Positions 8,431 to 17,041 of a stretch of 37,245 nucleotides of DNA are shown one piece after another. The DNA comes from a bacterium (GTDB lineage Bacteria; Chloroflexota; Dormibacteria; UBA8260; Bog-877). The notes under the pieces were generated by a model. The model was not told where the DNA came from. It worked only from the letters and a program-made list of their open reading frames with translations, and ran no database searches. The first letter of the stretch is position 1; every line of letters starts with the position of its first letter. The translations under genes and the position numbers were made by a program. The stretch covers positions 1 through 37,245 of the forward strand of contig JAJYWM010000060.1 of assembly GCA_021791455.1 (NCBI GenBank). The letters run 5' to 3'.

Positions 8431-9549
8431 TCAGCGCTGGTCGCGCAGAAAGGCGGGAATGTCTATGTCGTCGTAGCTGGAGGACTCCTCCCTGACCACC
8501 GGCCGGCGCACCACCTCGGGCAAGGGTTCCTGCAACTCCTGGGGCCTCGTGGCGCGATACTTCTCCGCCAGCTCGCGATTGACCTGGGGACCCGGGCTGA
8601 AGCCGGTCGCGATCACCGTGATCTTGACGTCCCCGCCCATCCTGTCGTCCAAAACCGCTCCGAAAATGATGTTGGCGTTGGCGTCGGCATTCTGCCGAAT
8701 CATGTCGCAGGCCTCGGTCACCTCGTGGAGGGTGAGGTCGGGACTGGCCGTGATGTTGAGCAGAATCCCCTTGGCGCCGGAGATGGAAGTCTCCAGCAGC
8801 TGGCTCGCCACGGCATCCCGGGCCGCGTCCTGGGCTCGGTTGTCCCCACTGCCGTATCCGATCCCCATCAGCGCCGCCCCCTGGCCGGACATGATCGCCT
8901 TGACGTCGGCGAAGTCGAGGTTTATCAGGCCCGGGTAAACGATGAGGTCGGAGATGCCCTGCACTCCCTGGCGCAACACGTCGTCCGCCTTGCGGAAGGC
9001 GTCGACCATGGTGGTGCGCCGATCCGTCACCGCGATGAGACGATCGTTCGGGATGGTGATCAGGGTGTCGACCCGGCCCGACAGCTGCTCCACGCCGCGC
9101 TCCGCCGAATCCGCCCGGCGGCGCCCCTCGAAGCTGAAAGGCTTGGTGACGACCCCGATCGTGAGCGCCCCGCTGGATCGCGCGATCTCGGCGATGATCG
9201 GTGCCGCTCCGGTGCCGGTGCCGCCGCCCATGCCGGCCGTGACGAAGACCATGTCGGAGTCGTGCAGGATGGTGGCCAGCTCGTCGCGCGACTCCTCCGC
9301 CGCGTTCTCGCCGACCTCCGGATCTCCCCCCGCACCGAGGCCTCTGGTCACCTTGCGCCCGATGTGGACCTTGGTCGGCGCCTCGGAGGCGTCCAGCGCC
9401 TGGCGGTCGGTGTTGACCGCGATGAAGTCAACCCCGCGCAGCTTGGCCCGGATCATCCGGTTCACGGCGTTGCTGCCCCCTCCGCCCACTCCGATCACTT
9501 TGATGCGGGCGTTTCCCTGGGTGGTGCGGTCAAGGTCGTCTTGCGGCAT
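8431..9549 (-). CDS. ftsZ: Cell division GTPase FtsZ
   Basis: Tubulin homologue that polymerises into the Z-ring. The 372-residue product has the early glycine-rich loop [10 protein letters not shown] (21-30), the tubulin signature GGGTGTG (108-114) and the T7 synergy loop [11 protein letters not shown] (210-220) that completes the GTPase site of the neighbouring subunit. After a linker of only about 35-45 residues rich in Pro, Glu and Arg comes the conserved C-terminal peptide [13 protein letters not shown], which in other bacteria binds FtsA and related tethers. The ATG at 9549 has AAGGAGG just upstream, a strong ribosome binding site suited to high expression. It follows ftsA by 11 bases and is the last division gene of the cluster. 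Confidence 0.98.
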   Translation of the reverse strand: MPQDDLDRTTQGNARIKVIGVGGGGSNAVNRMIRAKLRGVDFIAVNTDRQALDASEAPTKVHIGRKVTRGLGAGGDPEVGENAAEESRDELATILHDSDMVFVTAGMGGGTGTGAAPIIAEIARSSGALTIGVVTKPFSFEGRRRADSAERGVEQLSGRVDTLITIPNDRLIAVTDRRTTMVDAFRKADDVLRQGVQGISDLIVYPGLINLDFADVKAIMSGQGAALMGIGYGSGDNRAQDAARDAVASQLLETSISGAKGILLNITASPDLTLHEVTEACDMIRQNADANANIIFGAVLDDRMGGDVKITVIATGFSPGPQVNRELAEKYRATRPQELQEPLPEVVRRPVVREESSSYDDIDIPAFLRDQR

Positions 9550-9560
9550 CGTGGCCTCCT

Positions 9561-10766
9561 TCAGAACAGCTCGTGGAGCCAGCGGTTCAGCCGGCCCTGG
9601 CTGCGCGTGGTTCGTGGGTTGCTGCGTTCGCGAACGGTGGTCGAGCGCTGACCCCAGCGCAGCAGTCCGGCGACAACGGCATGCTCGGGCATGCCCACCT
9701 GATCTGCGAGCCCCGCGAATCCCTCGGGGACCGCCACCCTGACAGGTATCTCAAGTATGTGGTGGATGGCTGCCGGGAAGCCACGCAGCCGGGCGCAACC
9801 TCCGGTCAACACGACCTTCTGAACCCCCCCCTCCTGCTCCAGCGCCTCACCGATCAGGCGCGCCATCTCGCGCGCCCTGGGCTCGATCACCTCTGCCAGC
9901 CAGCGCCGTGGCACCTCCTCGCGCCCAACCCCGGCGATGCCCACGACGGTCACCATCTCCTCCACCAGAACCTTGCCCGGGTCACACTCACCATGGCGGC
10001 ACTTGATGACCTCGGCCTCCTCGTGGTCGCAATGGAGGCCGGTCGCCAGGTCGTTGGTGACGTTCTGACCCCCCACCGGGAGGACCAGGACCCGCCGTAT
10101 CGTTCCCTGGCGGAAGATGGCGATGTCGGTGGTCCCGCCCCCGACATCGACCACCGCCACCGCGCCCTCTAGTTCGGAGTCCCGGAGCACCCCCTCCGCG
10201 GAGGCCAACGGCTGCACCACCACGTCATCCACGCGCAGGCCCGCGGAGTGGGCGCAGCCGACCAGGGCCTCGAGATGCGCCGTCGAGGCCATCACCACTT
10301 CGGCATCCACCGCCAGGCGGCTGCCGGCGACGCCGCGCGGGTCGCGCAACCCGCCGCTGGAGTCGACCGAGTAGGACCGGGGGATCAGGTGCACCACCTC
10401 GGTGCCCTCCTCGTAACTTCCATCCCTGGCCGCCTCCAGCACCCGGTTGAGATCCCCGCTCCCAACCGCCCCACTGCGGGAGGCGACCGACACGACCGCC
10501 TCGCTGGAGCGGCTGTTGAGGTGCCTTCCTCCAAGGCAGAGCACCGCCGAGTCGATCTCGTGCCCGGCGGCGCGTTCGGCCGCATCCAGAGCCCTGGTGA
10601 TGGCGCCGGATGCCTGGTCGGGATCTGTGATCACGCTCTTGCGCACTCCTGCCGAAGGCGCCTCGCCAACTCCCAGGACGCGAATCCGATCGCCGTCCTC
10701 CTCCGCCACCGCGCAGATCACCGTGGAGCTGCCGAGGTCCACGCCCACCAGACTGCGGCCGCTCAC
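9561..10766 (-). CDS. ftsA: Cell division protein FtsA
   Basis: Actin-like ATPase that tethers FtsZ to the membrane. The 401-residue product has the phosphate-1 motif [10 protein letters not shown] at the N-terminus, phosphate-2 [14 protein letters not shown] (about 204-217) and an adenosine-type motif [12 protein letters not shown]. The last 11 residues, [11 protein letters not shown], form a short amphipathic helix matching the FtsA membrane-targeting tail. The start is GTG at 10766; a GGAG-like element abuts it, closer than usual, and no better in-frame start precedes the phosphate-1 motif, so the start carries some doubt. The gap of about 280 bases before it suggests its own promoter. FtsA is absent from most actinomycetes, which helps place the organism. 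Confidence 0.95.
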   Translation of the reverse strand: MSGRSLVGVDLGSSTVICAVAEEDGDRIRVLGVGEAPSAGVRKSVITDPDQASGAITRALDAAERAAGHEIDSAVLCLGGRHLNSRSSEAVVSVASRSGAVGSGDLNRVLEAARDGSYEEGTEVVHLIPRSYSVDSSGGLRDPRGVAGSRLAVDAEVVMASTAHLEALVGCAHSAGLRVDDVVVQPLASAEGVLRDSELEGAVAVVDVGGGTTDIAIFRQGTIRRVLVLPVGGQNVTNDLATGLHCDHEEAEVIKCRHGECDPGKVLVEEMVTVVGIAGVGREEVPRRWLAEVIEPRAREMARLIGEALEQEGGVQKVVLTGGCARLRGFPAAIHHILEIPVRVAVPEGFAGLADQVGMPEHAVVAGLLRWGQRSTTVRERSNPRTTRSQGRLNRWLHELF

Positions 10767-10943
10767 CTCCGCAGGCCCGCCGCGTCGGGGCTTGGAAGCC
10801 CTGGTCCACCGTGGACGCGAGTAGTCATCGGACGATACCCCAATTCAGGTTGTGGTGAGGGCTGTTCGGAAACGTCGGGCTCTGTCGCAGTGCTGGTATC
10901 GGGTCACGGGGCCGGTGTCGAGGTGTGTCTCAGGACCGCATGA

Positions 10944-10972
10944 AGTGTATCGGGAAATGGTTGTCAGCACAA
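10944..10972 (-). promoter_or_regulatory. Possible promoter for ftsA-ftsZ
   Basis: On the minus strand a TTGTGC box and a TACACT box are separated by exactly 17 bases, in the only sizeable gap inside the division cluster. The matches to the sigma-70 consensus are partial (about 3-4 of 6 each). Transcription would begin roughly 170 bases before ftsA. Weak evidence. Confidence 0.25.
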
Positions 10973-10990
10973 GGCCCAAAATCGCTTCAA

Positions 10991-11008
10991 ACCACATCAT
11001 GTTGTGGT
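10991..11008. promoter_or_regulatory. Dyad ACCACA-N6-TGTGGT upstream of the ftsA promoter region
   Basis: A perfect 6-bp dyad with spacer TCATGT lies just upstream of the putative -35 box. A further half-site TTGTGGT occurs at 10850-10856 nearer ftsA. The arrangement looks like a binding site for a dimeric regulator. No regulator is known for it. Confidence 0.3.
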
Positions 11009-11047
11009 GGACCTACCCCCGGGCAACCTAGATCTGGGAGCGGGACA

Positions 11048-12178
11048 TCACGGGCTGACGACCACCTGGGAGGGGTCCTCAAGGTATATCTCCCTGATGG
11101 CTGCGGTCTTCAGGTTGACCTTCCCAGCCAGGGTCCGCAGCGCCTCCAGTTTGGCTCCCAGGGCGCCTATCTGGGCCGGGGTCAGCGCCGGACCGAGGTC
11201 GGCCACCCAGCCCGCTGAGCTCTTGATCTCCAGCGCCCCGACCGGGCTGATGATGAACTCAGAGCAGCTCACCCCGTAGGCCGCAGGGCAGGCGCGATAC
11301 AGGGCGACCAGGGCGGTGGCCAGGTTCCCCGGCACGGCGATCGCCCCCGCTGGCGGTGCCGAGCCGAGCCGCTGGTCCACCAGGGTCGGAAGGGGGGTCG
11401 TGGTGGGCACCTGGGGCACCGCCCCCAGCACGGCACCGGTGGCGGCCAGGTTGAGGCTGAGTTGGCCCTTCTGGTAGACCAGAACCGGTGGTAGTGGCGT
11501 CACCCCCAGCACGAGGGTCCCCGGCCAGCGCACCTGGACGCTGGCCGAGGCCACCCACGGCTGGCTCAGGAGGCTCGCCCTAACCCTGGCGGAGTCCAGC
11601 AGCAGCGTGCTCTCCCCGAGATGTGCCCCCGCCTCCTGCAGAAGCCGGCTGCTGCCCACCACCGAATTCCCCTCCACCTCGACTCTCTGCACCTTGAGCA
11701 GGGGGAGGTTGAAAGCTATAAGGCCGCCCAGGACCGCCAGCACGGCCGCGCCCGACGCCAGTCGCAGCGGCAGAACCTGCCGGGACCAGAGCTCAAGCCA
11801 CCGGGGCTTGCTCGGCTTGGACAGACGCACCCGGCCCAGCATTCCGCGGCGGCCGGTGAGACGAGCGGCACGCCGCGCCGCCGCCTGGCGGGCGACCTCG
11901 GCGACCACCTCATCCCCGAGCTCGCCGCGGCGCCAGTCTCTGGCCGCGGGACGCGGACGCGGCGCTCTCCCGGCCGGCCGCCGGCCCTTGGAACGCCCGG
12001 TCCAGGGGCGGAAGTCGTCGGGAACGACGGCGCCGAACTGACGCCTGCCCGGAGGCTTGGGACGCGTTCTGGACTCGATGGCTGCCCCTTGGGTGAGACG
12101 TGGTGATGAGACGGGACGGCCGGCGACCGTGTGGCCACCTGCACCGCCAAGATTGACGCATTTCGGGCGGCAGCGCAA
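11048..12178 (-). CDS. ftsQ: Cell division protein FtsQ/DivIB-like (start uncertain)
   Basis: Bitopic division protein. It has an Arg/Pro-rich cytoplasmic region, one membrane segment (LRLASGAAVLAVLGGLIAF), then a POTRA-like domain beginning LLKVQRVEVEGNSVV and continuing through LLSQPWVASASVQVRWPGTL, followed by an extracytoplasmic beta domain. This architecture and the place between the Mur-type ligase and ftsA support FtsQ. No in-frame ATG lies upstream of residues close to the membrane segment. TTG at 12178 is used here; GTG at 11908, with GGGGATGAG before it, is a conservative alternative. The codon pattern becomes clearly coding only from about 12090 downward. About 200 bases before 12178 therefore hold no clear gene. 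Confidence 0.75.
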   Translation of the reverse strand: MRCRPKCVNLGGAGGHTVAGRPVSSPRLTQGAAIESRTRPKPPGRRQFGAVVPDDFRPWTGRSKGRRPAGRAPRPRPAARDWRRGELGDEVVAEVARQAAARRAARLTGRRGMLGRVRLSKPSKPRWLELWSRQVLPLRLASGAAVLAVLGGLIAFNLPLLKVQRVEVEGNSVVGSSRLLQEAGAHLGESTLLLDSARVRASLLSQPWVASASVQVRWPGTLVLGVTPLPPVLVYQKGQLSLNLAATGAVLGAVPQVPTTTPLPTLVDQRLGSAPPAGAIAVPGNLATALVALYRACPAAYGVSCSEFIISPVGALEIKSSAGWVADLGPALTPAQIGALGAKLEALRTLAGKVNLKTAAIREIYLEDPSQVVVSP

Positions 12179-12377
12179 GCGGGTAGATGCAACTCCTGCT
12201 GGGCCACGCCCACTGCCAGTGCCCGCGGGCAGTCCCGACCCGACCGTGGATGCTATTACCGAGTGCTCCTCATCCAATCGTTCCCTTGGGAGCGGATCTC
12301 CCCGCCCGGGTCGGCACCCGGACACTCCACTGCTCCTTGCGGCGGGGAAAGCCGGCGGCCCCGGGCAGAGGAACCCC

Positions 12378-13805
12378 TCAGGCGAGGGCGCCGAGGATCC
12401 TCGCCGCCACCTGATCGAAGCCCCTGACCGAGCTGCACACCACAAGGGCCGGTGGCCTCAATCTGTCCCGCACCAATTGGGCGGCCTCCGCCGCGCCGCT
12501 GACCAGGACGACCTCGGCTCCCCTGACCCTTGCCGCCACGTCGGCTGAGCTGACGGCTCCCGCCAGCGCCCTCTCCCGCGCGGGCTCTATGGGACCCAGC
12601 ACGACGAGGTCGGCCCCGAGGAAGGCGGTCTCGTAGTCGTCCAGGAGGGCCAGGGTTCGGGAATACGTGTGGGGGACGTGGACCAGGATTAGCTGCCTGT
12701 CTTCCCCCATCCACTGGCGCGCGGCGGCGATGGTGGCTCGCAACTTGGTCGGGTGGTGGGCGTAGTCATCGACTACCGTCACCCCGCCCAACTCCCCCAC
12801 GATTTCGAAGCGGCGGGCCGCACCCTGGAAATCCTCAACCGCGGCGGCGGCGGCATCCGGGTCGGCTCCGAGGGCGACAGCGGTGGCCAGAGCCCCCAGG
12901 GCGTTGCTGGCGTTGTGCCGGCCAAACATGGGCAACCTCATCTTGACCATCAGCCCGTCCGGACCCTGGATCGTAAGCGCCTGCCTCCTGCCCTCGACCC
13001 GGGGCGCTCCGAGCAGACGCCAATCGGAACCCTCTCCACCCCAGGTCTGCACCTCGTGGCCACTGGCCAGGGACAGCTCCCGGGCAAGCTGGTCCTCCCC
13101 GTTGACCAGGACGCGATCGGGACCCGGGAGCTGGGCCAGGAGCTCCCTGTAGGGGACGAGGTACGCCTGCAGATCGGGATACAGGTCGGGGTGGTCCAGC
13201 TCCAAGTTCAGCAAGGTGACGATGTGGGGGTGCCAGTGCAGGAACTTGGCGCGGCGGTCAAGGGCAGATGTCGAATACTCATCGCCCTCAAAGACAAATG
13301 GAGTCCGGAGGTCCCCCAGGCGCACGCTGCAGCCGAAGTCTCGCGACGTCGAGCCCAGGCGAAATCCAGGGCGCAGGCCGGCCCCCTCCAGCATCAGCGC
13401 GAGCAGCGAGGAGGTGGTCGTCTTGCCGTGGGTCCCGCAGACCACGGCCCTGGTCCTTGCGGAGGCCAGAAGCCCCTGCGCCTCGGCCTCGCTGACCACC
13501 TGGAGGCCGCGGGCCAGCGCGCCCTCCAGCTCCCGATTCCCCGGCTGCACCTGATTGCCCAGGATCACCACCGCCGGAGTCTCCCACCGGTCCAGATTGG
13601 CGGCATCGTGAAATGTGGCGAACTCGATTCCCCGGTCCCGGAGGATGTCGGTCGTGGGCGGGTAGGCGTCCTCGTCGGCGCCGGTCACGAGGTAGCCGAG
13701 CTCGGCCAGGGCCAAGGCCAGACCGGAGACGGCGTAGCCGCAGATCCCGAGCAGATGAACGTGCGCGGGGGCCGCCGGCCAGGACAGCGCCGGCTCAGCG
13801 GCCAT
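12378..13805 (-). CDS. mpl: Mpl-like Mur ligase in the murC position
   Basis: 475-residue ATP-dependent Mur ligase with P-loop GTHGKTTT (124-131). Several features match Mpl (UDP-MurNAc:tripeptide ligase of peptidoglycan recycling) better than MurC: HLLGICG at the start, ADEDAYPP (43-50), LGNQVQPGNRELE (82-94), RPGFRLG (145-151), EGDEY (173-177), ALDRRAKFLHWHP (181-193) and LLNLELDH (198-205). MurC usually has a GGIGMSG-type start and an ADESDASF stretch. Known Mpl joins L-Ala-gamma-D-Glu-meso-DAP to UDP-MurNAc. The gene overlaps murG by 11 bases. It may recycle peptides, or may act as the L-alanine ligase in this lineage; sequence alone does not decide. The ligase assignment is firm, the subtype likely. 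Confidence 0.75.
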   Translation of the reverse strand: MAAEPALSWPAAPAHVHLLGICGYAVSGLALALAELGYLVTGADEDAYPPTTDILRDRGIEFATFHDAANLDRWETPAVVILGNQVQPGNRELEGALARGLQVVSEAEAQGLLASARTRAVVCGTHGKTTTSSLLALMLEGAGLRPGFRLGSTSRDFGCSVRLGDLRTPFVFEGDEYSTSALDRRAKFLHWHPHIVTLLNLELDHPDLYPDLQAYLVPYRELLAQLPGPDRVLVNGEDQLARELSLASGHEVQTWGGEGSDWRLLGAPRVEGRRQALTIQGPDGLMVKMRLPMFGRHNASNALGALATAVALGADPDAAAAAVEDFQGAARRFEIVGELGGVTVVDDYAHHPTKLRATIAAARQWMGEDRQLILVHVPHTYSRTLALLDDYETAFLGADLVVLGPIEPARERALAGAVSSADVAARVRGAEVVLVSGAAEAAQLVRDRLRPPALVVCSSVRGFDQVAARILGALA

Positions 13806-14895
13806 GGCGATCTCCTTGCGCCATCTCCACCAGGGCTCGGGCGACCTGCTCAGCCGCCAAGGGGCGGGCCATGGCCGCGCTGGCTCGGGCCATCCCCTCC
13901 CAGCCCTGGCGGTCCCCGAGTATCTTCAGCACCTCCGCGATAAAGGCGGTCGGGGTGAGCTCAGAATCCGGCACCACCACCGCGGCTCCCGCGGCCGCGA
14001 ACGGCCTAGCATTGGCCGCCTGGTGCTGTCCCGCATGCGGATAGGGCACCAGCAGCATGGGCCTCCCCAAGCACGAGACCTCCGCCAGGGAGCTGGCCCC
14101 GGCCCGCATCACGACCAGACCCGCTGAGTGGAGCAGGGGCGCCATCTGGTCGCTGAAGCCGAGACAGCGATATCTGGCGGCCAGGGCAGGGGCCAGGTCC
14201 CGGGACGCGGCCTCCACGCGCGGCAGGTCCAGCGGGCCGGTGAGATGGAGGATCTCGAGCTCGGGGTCCTGACTCAGCAGCTGTGGCAGGGCTTGCAACA
14301 ACACGTCGTTGAGGTGACGAGCGCCCTGCGACCCGCCCATCACCAGCAGCGACCTGGGCAACGCTCCGAGCTCGGTTGGAGCCAGTTCGACGAACTGGCG
14401 GCGGACCGGATTGCCGGTCAGGACCACCGCCGCGCCGCGGAGCAGTTCGGCCGTCTCCGGGAACGAGGTAGCCACCTGGGTGGCCCGTTGGGCGAGCCAG
14501 CTGACCGCCCTTCCCGGCAGGGCGTTCTGCTCCAGCAGCAGGATCGGGAGCCGTCGCTGCTCCGCCACCAGCGCCACCGGCACCGACACGTATCCGCCTG
14601 TGGCCAGCACCACGTCCGGACCGAAGTGATGCACGATCCGCCTGGCCTGGGCGTAGGCCAAGGGCAGTCGGGTGAGCAGTCGCGGCGTGGCGGTGAGGCG
14701 GCTGGAGCCCATGCTCCCCAGGGTGAGGCCCTGGAACTCGACCCCGGCCGCGGTCACTATGCGGGCCTCGGGCCCCCCCGAGCGGCCGACGAAGGTTACG
14801 GCTGCGTCAGGCTCGGTCTGCCTCAGGGCCTCGACGACCGCCAGGGCGGGGGTGCAGTGGCCGCCCGTCCCGCCTCCCGTGATCAGCACGCGCAT
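13795..14895 (-). CDS. murG: UDP-GlcNAc:lipid I N-acetylglucosaminyltransferase
   Basis: Peripheral membrane glycosyltransferase (GT-B) that makes lipid II from lipid I at the inner face of the membrane. The N-terminus carries the glycine-rich loop TGGGTGGHCTPALAV; further motifs are LLLEQNALPGR and, in the UDP-GlcNAc-binding lobe, VMGGSQGARHLND and VMRAGASSLAEV. The 366-residue length is normal. The ATG at 14895 is preferred over GTG at 14901 because GGGAGG lies five bases before it. The first 89 bases lie inside the 3' end of ftsW, an unusually long overlap, and the stop overlaps the Mpl-like gene. Confidence 0.97.
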   Translation of the reverse strand: MRVLITGGGTGGHCTPALAVVEALRQTEPDAAVTFVGRSGGPEARIVTAAGVEFQGLTLGSMGSSRLTATPRLLTRLPLAYAQARRIVHHFGPDVVLATGGYVSVPVALVAEQRRLPILLLEQNALPGRAVSWLAQRATQVATSFPETAELLRGAAVVLTGNPVRRQFVELAPTELGALPRSLLVMGGSQGARHLNDVLLQALPQLLSQDPELEILHLTGPLDLPRVEAASRDLAPALAARYRCLGFSDQMAPLLHSAGLVVMRAGASSLAEVSCLGRPMLLVPYPHAGQHQAANARPFAAAGAAVVVPDSELTPTAFIAEVLKILGDRQGWEGMARASAAMARPLAAEQVARALVEMAQGDRHGR

Positions 14896-16075
14896 TGGCA
14901 CCTCCCGTTCGCCGGCGTCGGGCCGAGATGTTCAGCAAGATCCCGGTCGCGGCCAGAGAGAGCGCCATCGAGGATCCACCGTAGCTTATGAAGGTGAGGG
15001 GCACCCCGGTCGAGGGGATCGTATCGGTGACCCCCCCGATGTTGATCAGGGCCTGGCCAACTATCCAGATGGTGGCTCCGCCCGCCAGCAGGACGCCGAG
15101 CTGGTCCGGCGCCCCCTTGGCGATCTTGTAGCCACGCCAGGCGAAGATGCCGAAGAGGCCCAGCACGGCGAGGGTGCCGATCAACCCCATGTCCTGGCCG
15201 ATGACGGCGAAGATGAAGTCGTTCTGAGCCTCCGGGAGGCTCTGGGAGGCGGGAACGGCGCTGCCGAAGCCAGTGCCGAAGAGCCCGCCCGCGCCGAAGG
15301 CGTAGAGCGCCTGCACCGCCTGATAGCCGGTTCCCAGGGGATGGGCGAAGGGGTTGAGGTAGGCGAGCAGCCGTGCCACCCGGTAGGGCTCCGTCTTGAT
15401 GAGGAGCGCTCCCAGCAACCCTCCAGCCGCCGCCAGGGCGCCCAGATACCGCAACCGGACCCCAGCCAGGACCAGCAGGCCAAGGCCCAGCACCGCCACC
15501 ACCATGGTCGACCCGAGGTCCTTCTCGGCGACCACGAGCACGGCTATTAGCCCGATCCTCCAGGCGTAGGGCCAGACCCCCTGGCGCGCGTCGGCCATGA
15601 GCCGGCGGTGGCGGTCGAGCCACACCGCCCCTTCCACAACGATCATGAATTGGGCGATCACGCTGGGCTGGATCTCGATGGGGCCGGCCCCTATCCAGCG
15701 CCGGGCTCCTTGGATCTCAACTCCGATGTGAGGCACCAGAACCGCCACCAGCAGCATCACGCTCACCCCCGCCAGCCACGGCCCGATGGCTCGCCAGCTG
15801 TGGTAGTCCATGCGAAGGCAGAAGACCAGGGCGGCCACCCCCAGGAACACCCAGACCAGCTGGCGCTCGAAGTAGTAGGCGGGATTCCCGTTGTCGTAGG
15901 TGTAGGCAAACCCCTCGCTGGAGACGTAGACCATGATCAGCCCGAGCCCACACAGAGCGGCCGCGGTCAGGAGCAGCCAGATGTCGCAGTCCGGCACGTG
16001 GAACCTGGTGCGGCTCTGGGGGCTGGACCTCCTGGCCTCCGCGACCGGGATCCACCGCCCGACTCTGGTGCTCAC
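14807..16075 (-). CDS. ftsW: Septal peptidoglycan glycosyltransferase FtsW (SEDS family)
   Basis: Polytopic membrane protein that polymerises lipid II at the septum together with its class B PBP partner. The 422-residue product has about ten hydrophobic segments and the SEDS signatures AEKDLGSTMV, NDFIFAVIGQDMGLIG and FISYGGSSM. The start is GTG at 16075, forming a GTGA overlap with the mraY stop; the frame is open upstream but runs inside mraY. The C-terminal tail after ILLNISARRRR is Arg/Gly-rich and is encoded by the same DNA as the start of murG. murD, often located between mraY and ftsW, is absent. Confidence 0.95.
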   Translation of the reverse strand: MSTRVGRWIPVAEARRSSPQSRTRFHVPDCDIWLLLTAAALCGLGLIMVYVSSEGFAYTYDNGNPAYYFERQLVWVFLGVAALVFCLRMDYHSWRAIGPWLAGVSVMLLVAVLVPHIGVEIQGARRWIGAGPIEIQPSVIAQFMIVVEGAVWLDRHRRLMADARQGVWPYAWRIGLIAVLVVAEKDLGSTMVVAVLGLGLLVLAGVRLRYLGALAAAGGLLGALLIKTEPYRVARLLAYLNPFAHPLGTGYQAVQALYAFGAGGLFGTGFGSAVPASQSLPEAQNDFIFAVIGQDMGLIGTLAVLGLFGIFAWRGYKIAKGAPDQLGVLLAGGATIWIVGQALINIGGVTDTIPSTGVPLTFISYGGSSMALSLAATGILLNISARRRRTGGANARADHGRRDGRPLHPRPGGRRGPEADRA

Positions 16076-17040
16076 GGGTGACCCCCCGGGAGCCCCGACC
16101 AGACGGCCCACCCCAGCACCAGGCCCGCCGTCACGACCGAAACCGCCCACAGGCGCAGGTCGATCACCCATTCGCTCAATCCGCCCAGCTCCAGATGATG
16201 GTGAAGCGGACTCATCCGGAACAGGCGACGGCCCTTGGTAAGTTTGAAGTAGCCGACCTGAGCCATCACCGACCCGGCCTCGGCGAGGTACACCAAGGCC
16301 AGCAGCGGGAGCAGCACCAGCAGCCCGGACTCCGCCGCCGCCGCCGCCAGAATCAGGCCCAGGGCAAGGGAGCCGGCGTCACCCATGAAGACCCGGGCCG
16401 GCGGAAGGTTGAAGCACAGGAACGACAGCACCACCCCCGCGGCCGCCCAGCAGGTGAGGGCCAGCCCCGGGTGGTGTTCCAGGGCAGCCGCAGCCCCGCA
16501 CACGGCCAGTGCTGGGACCGCGCATCCGGCCGCCAGGCCATCCACGCCGTCGGTCAGGTTGGCGGCGTTTGAGGTGGCCAGCATCGCGAGCGCGGCCAGG
16601 GCGATCCCTCCCAGCCCCAGGTCTCTCATGCCCAGCCCGGGGATGACCTCCACGGAGGCATGGGTCGCCTGCAGTCCCAGGGAGAGGCCCGCAGCGCAGG
16701 CCGCGAGCAGGGCGAACTTCGGCAGCACCCTCAGCCCCTCCCCATGGCGCACCTTGACCCAGTCGTCCAGGAGGCCCACCCCCGCTCCCAACAGGCCCGC
16801 CCCTACCACCTCGGCCCCGTCTGCCCCGCGCAGGGCTAGGGCCCAAACAGCGACCAGCACGGCCGCGAAGACAAGCCCACCCGCCGTGGGCGTCCCCGCC
16901 TTGACCAGATGGGACCGCGGGCCATCGCTGCGCTCGCGCTGGAGCAGCCCCAGGCGCCGCAGCCCTCCGATCGCGGGTGGGTAGACCACGACCCCACCCA
17001 CGAACGCCCCGGCCACCGCGAGTCCATTCACTCGAGGCAT
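16072..17040 (-). CDS. mraY: Phospho-MurNAc-pentapeptide transferase
   Basis: Integral-membrane enzyme that transfers phospho-MurNAc-pentapeptide to undecaprenyl phosphate, forming lipid I. The 322-residue product has about ten hydrophobic segments. Family motifs are LLDDWVKV with the Asp pair 92-93, SNAANLTDGVDGLAAG (157-172), VFMGDAGSLALG (217-228) and MSPLHHHLE near 274. The ATG at 17040 follows the ftsI stop after one base, so the two are surely co-transcribed. murE and murF, which usually separate ftsI from mraY, are not here. Confidence 0.97.
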   Translation of the reverse strand: MPRVNGLAVAGAFVGGVVVYPPAIGGLRRLGLLQRERSDGPRSHLVKAGTPTAGGLVFAAVLVAVWALALRGADGAEVVGAGLLGAGVGLLDDWVKVRHGEGLRVLPKFALLAACAAGLSLGLQATHASVEVIPGLGMRDLGLGGIALAALAMLATSNAANLTDGVDGLAAGCAVPALAVCGAAAALEHHPGLALTCWAAAGVVLSFLCFNLPPARVFMGDAGSLALGLILAAAAAESGLLVLLPLLALVYLAEAGSVMAQVGYFKLTKGRRLFRMSPLHHHLELGGLSEWVIDLRLWAVSVVTAGLVLGWAVWSGLPGGHP

Positions 17041-17041
17041 C

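Noticed and set aside
7159..9651. Very long open frame (830 codons) on the plus strand opposite the solute-binding protein and ftsZ
   Set aside because: It lies entirely antisense to two genes with clear motifs, its composition is Gly/Arg/Pro/Val-rich without domains, and such frames are expected in GC-rich DNA.
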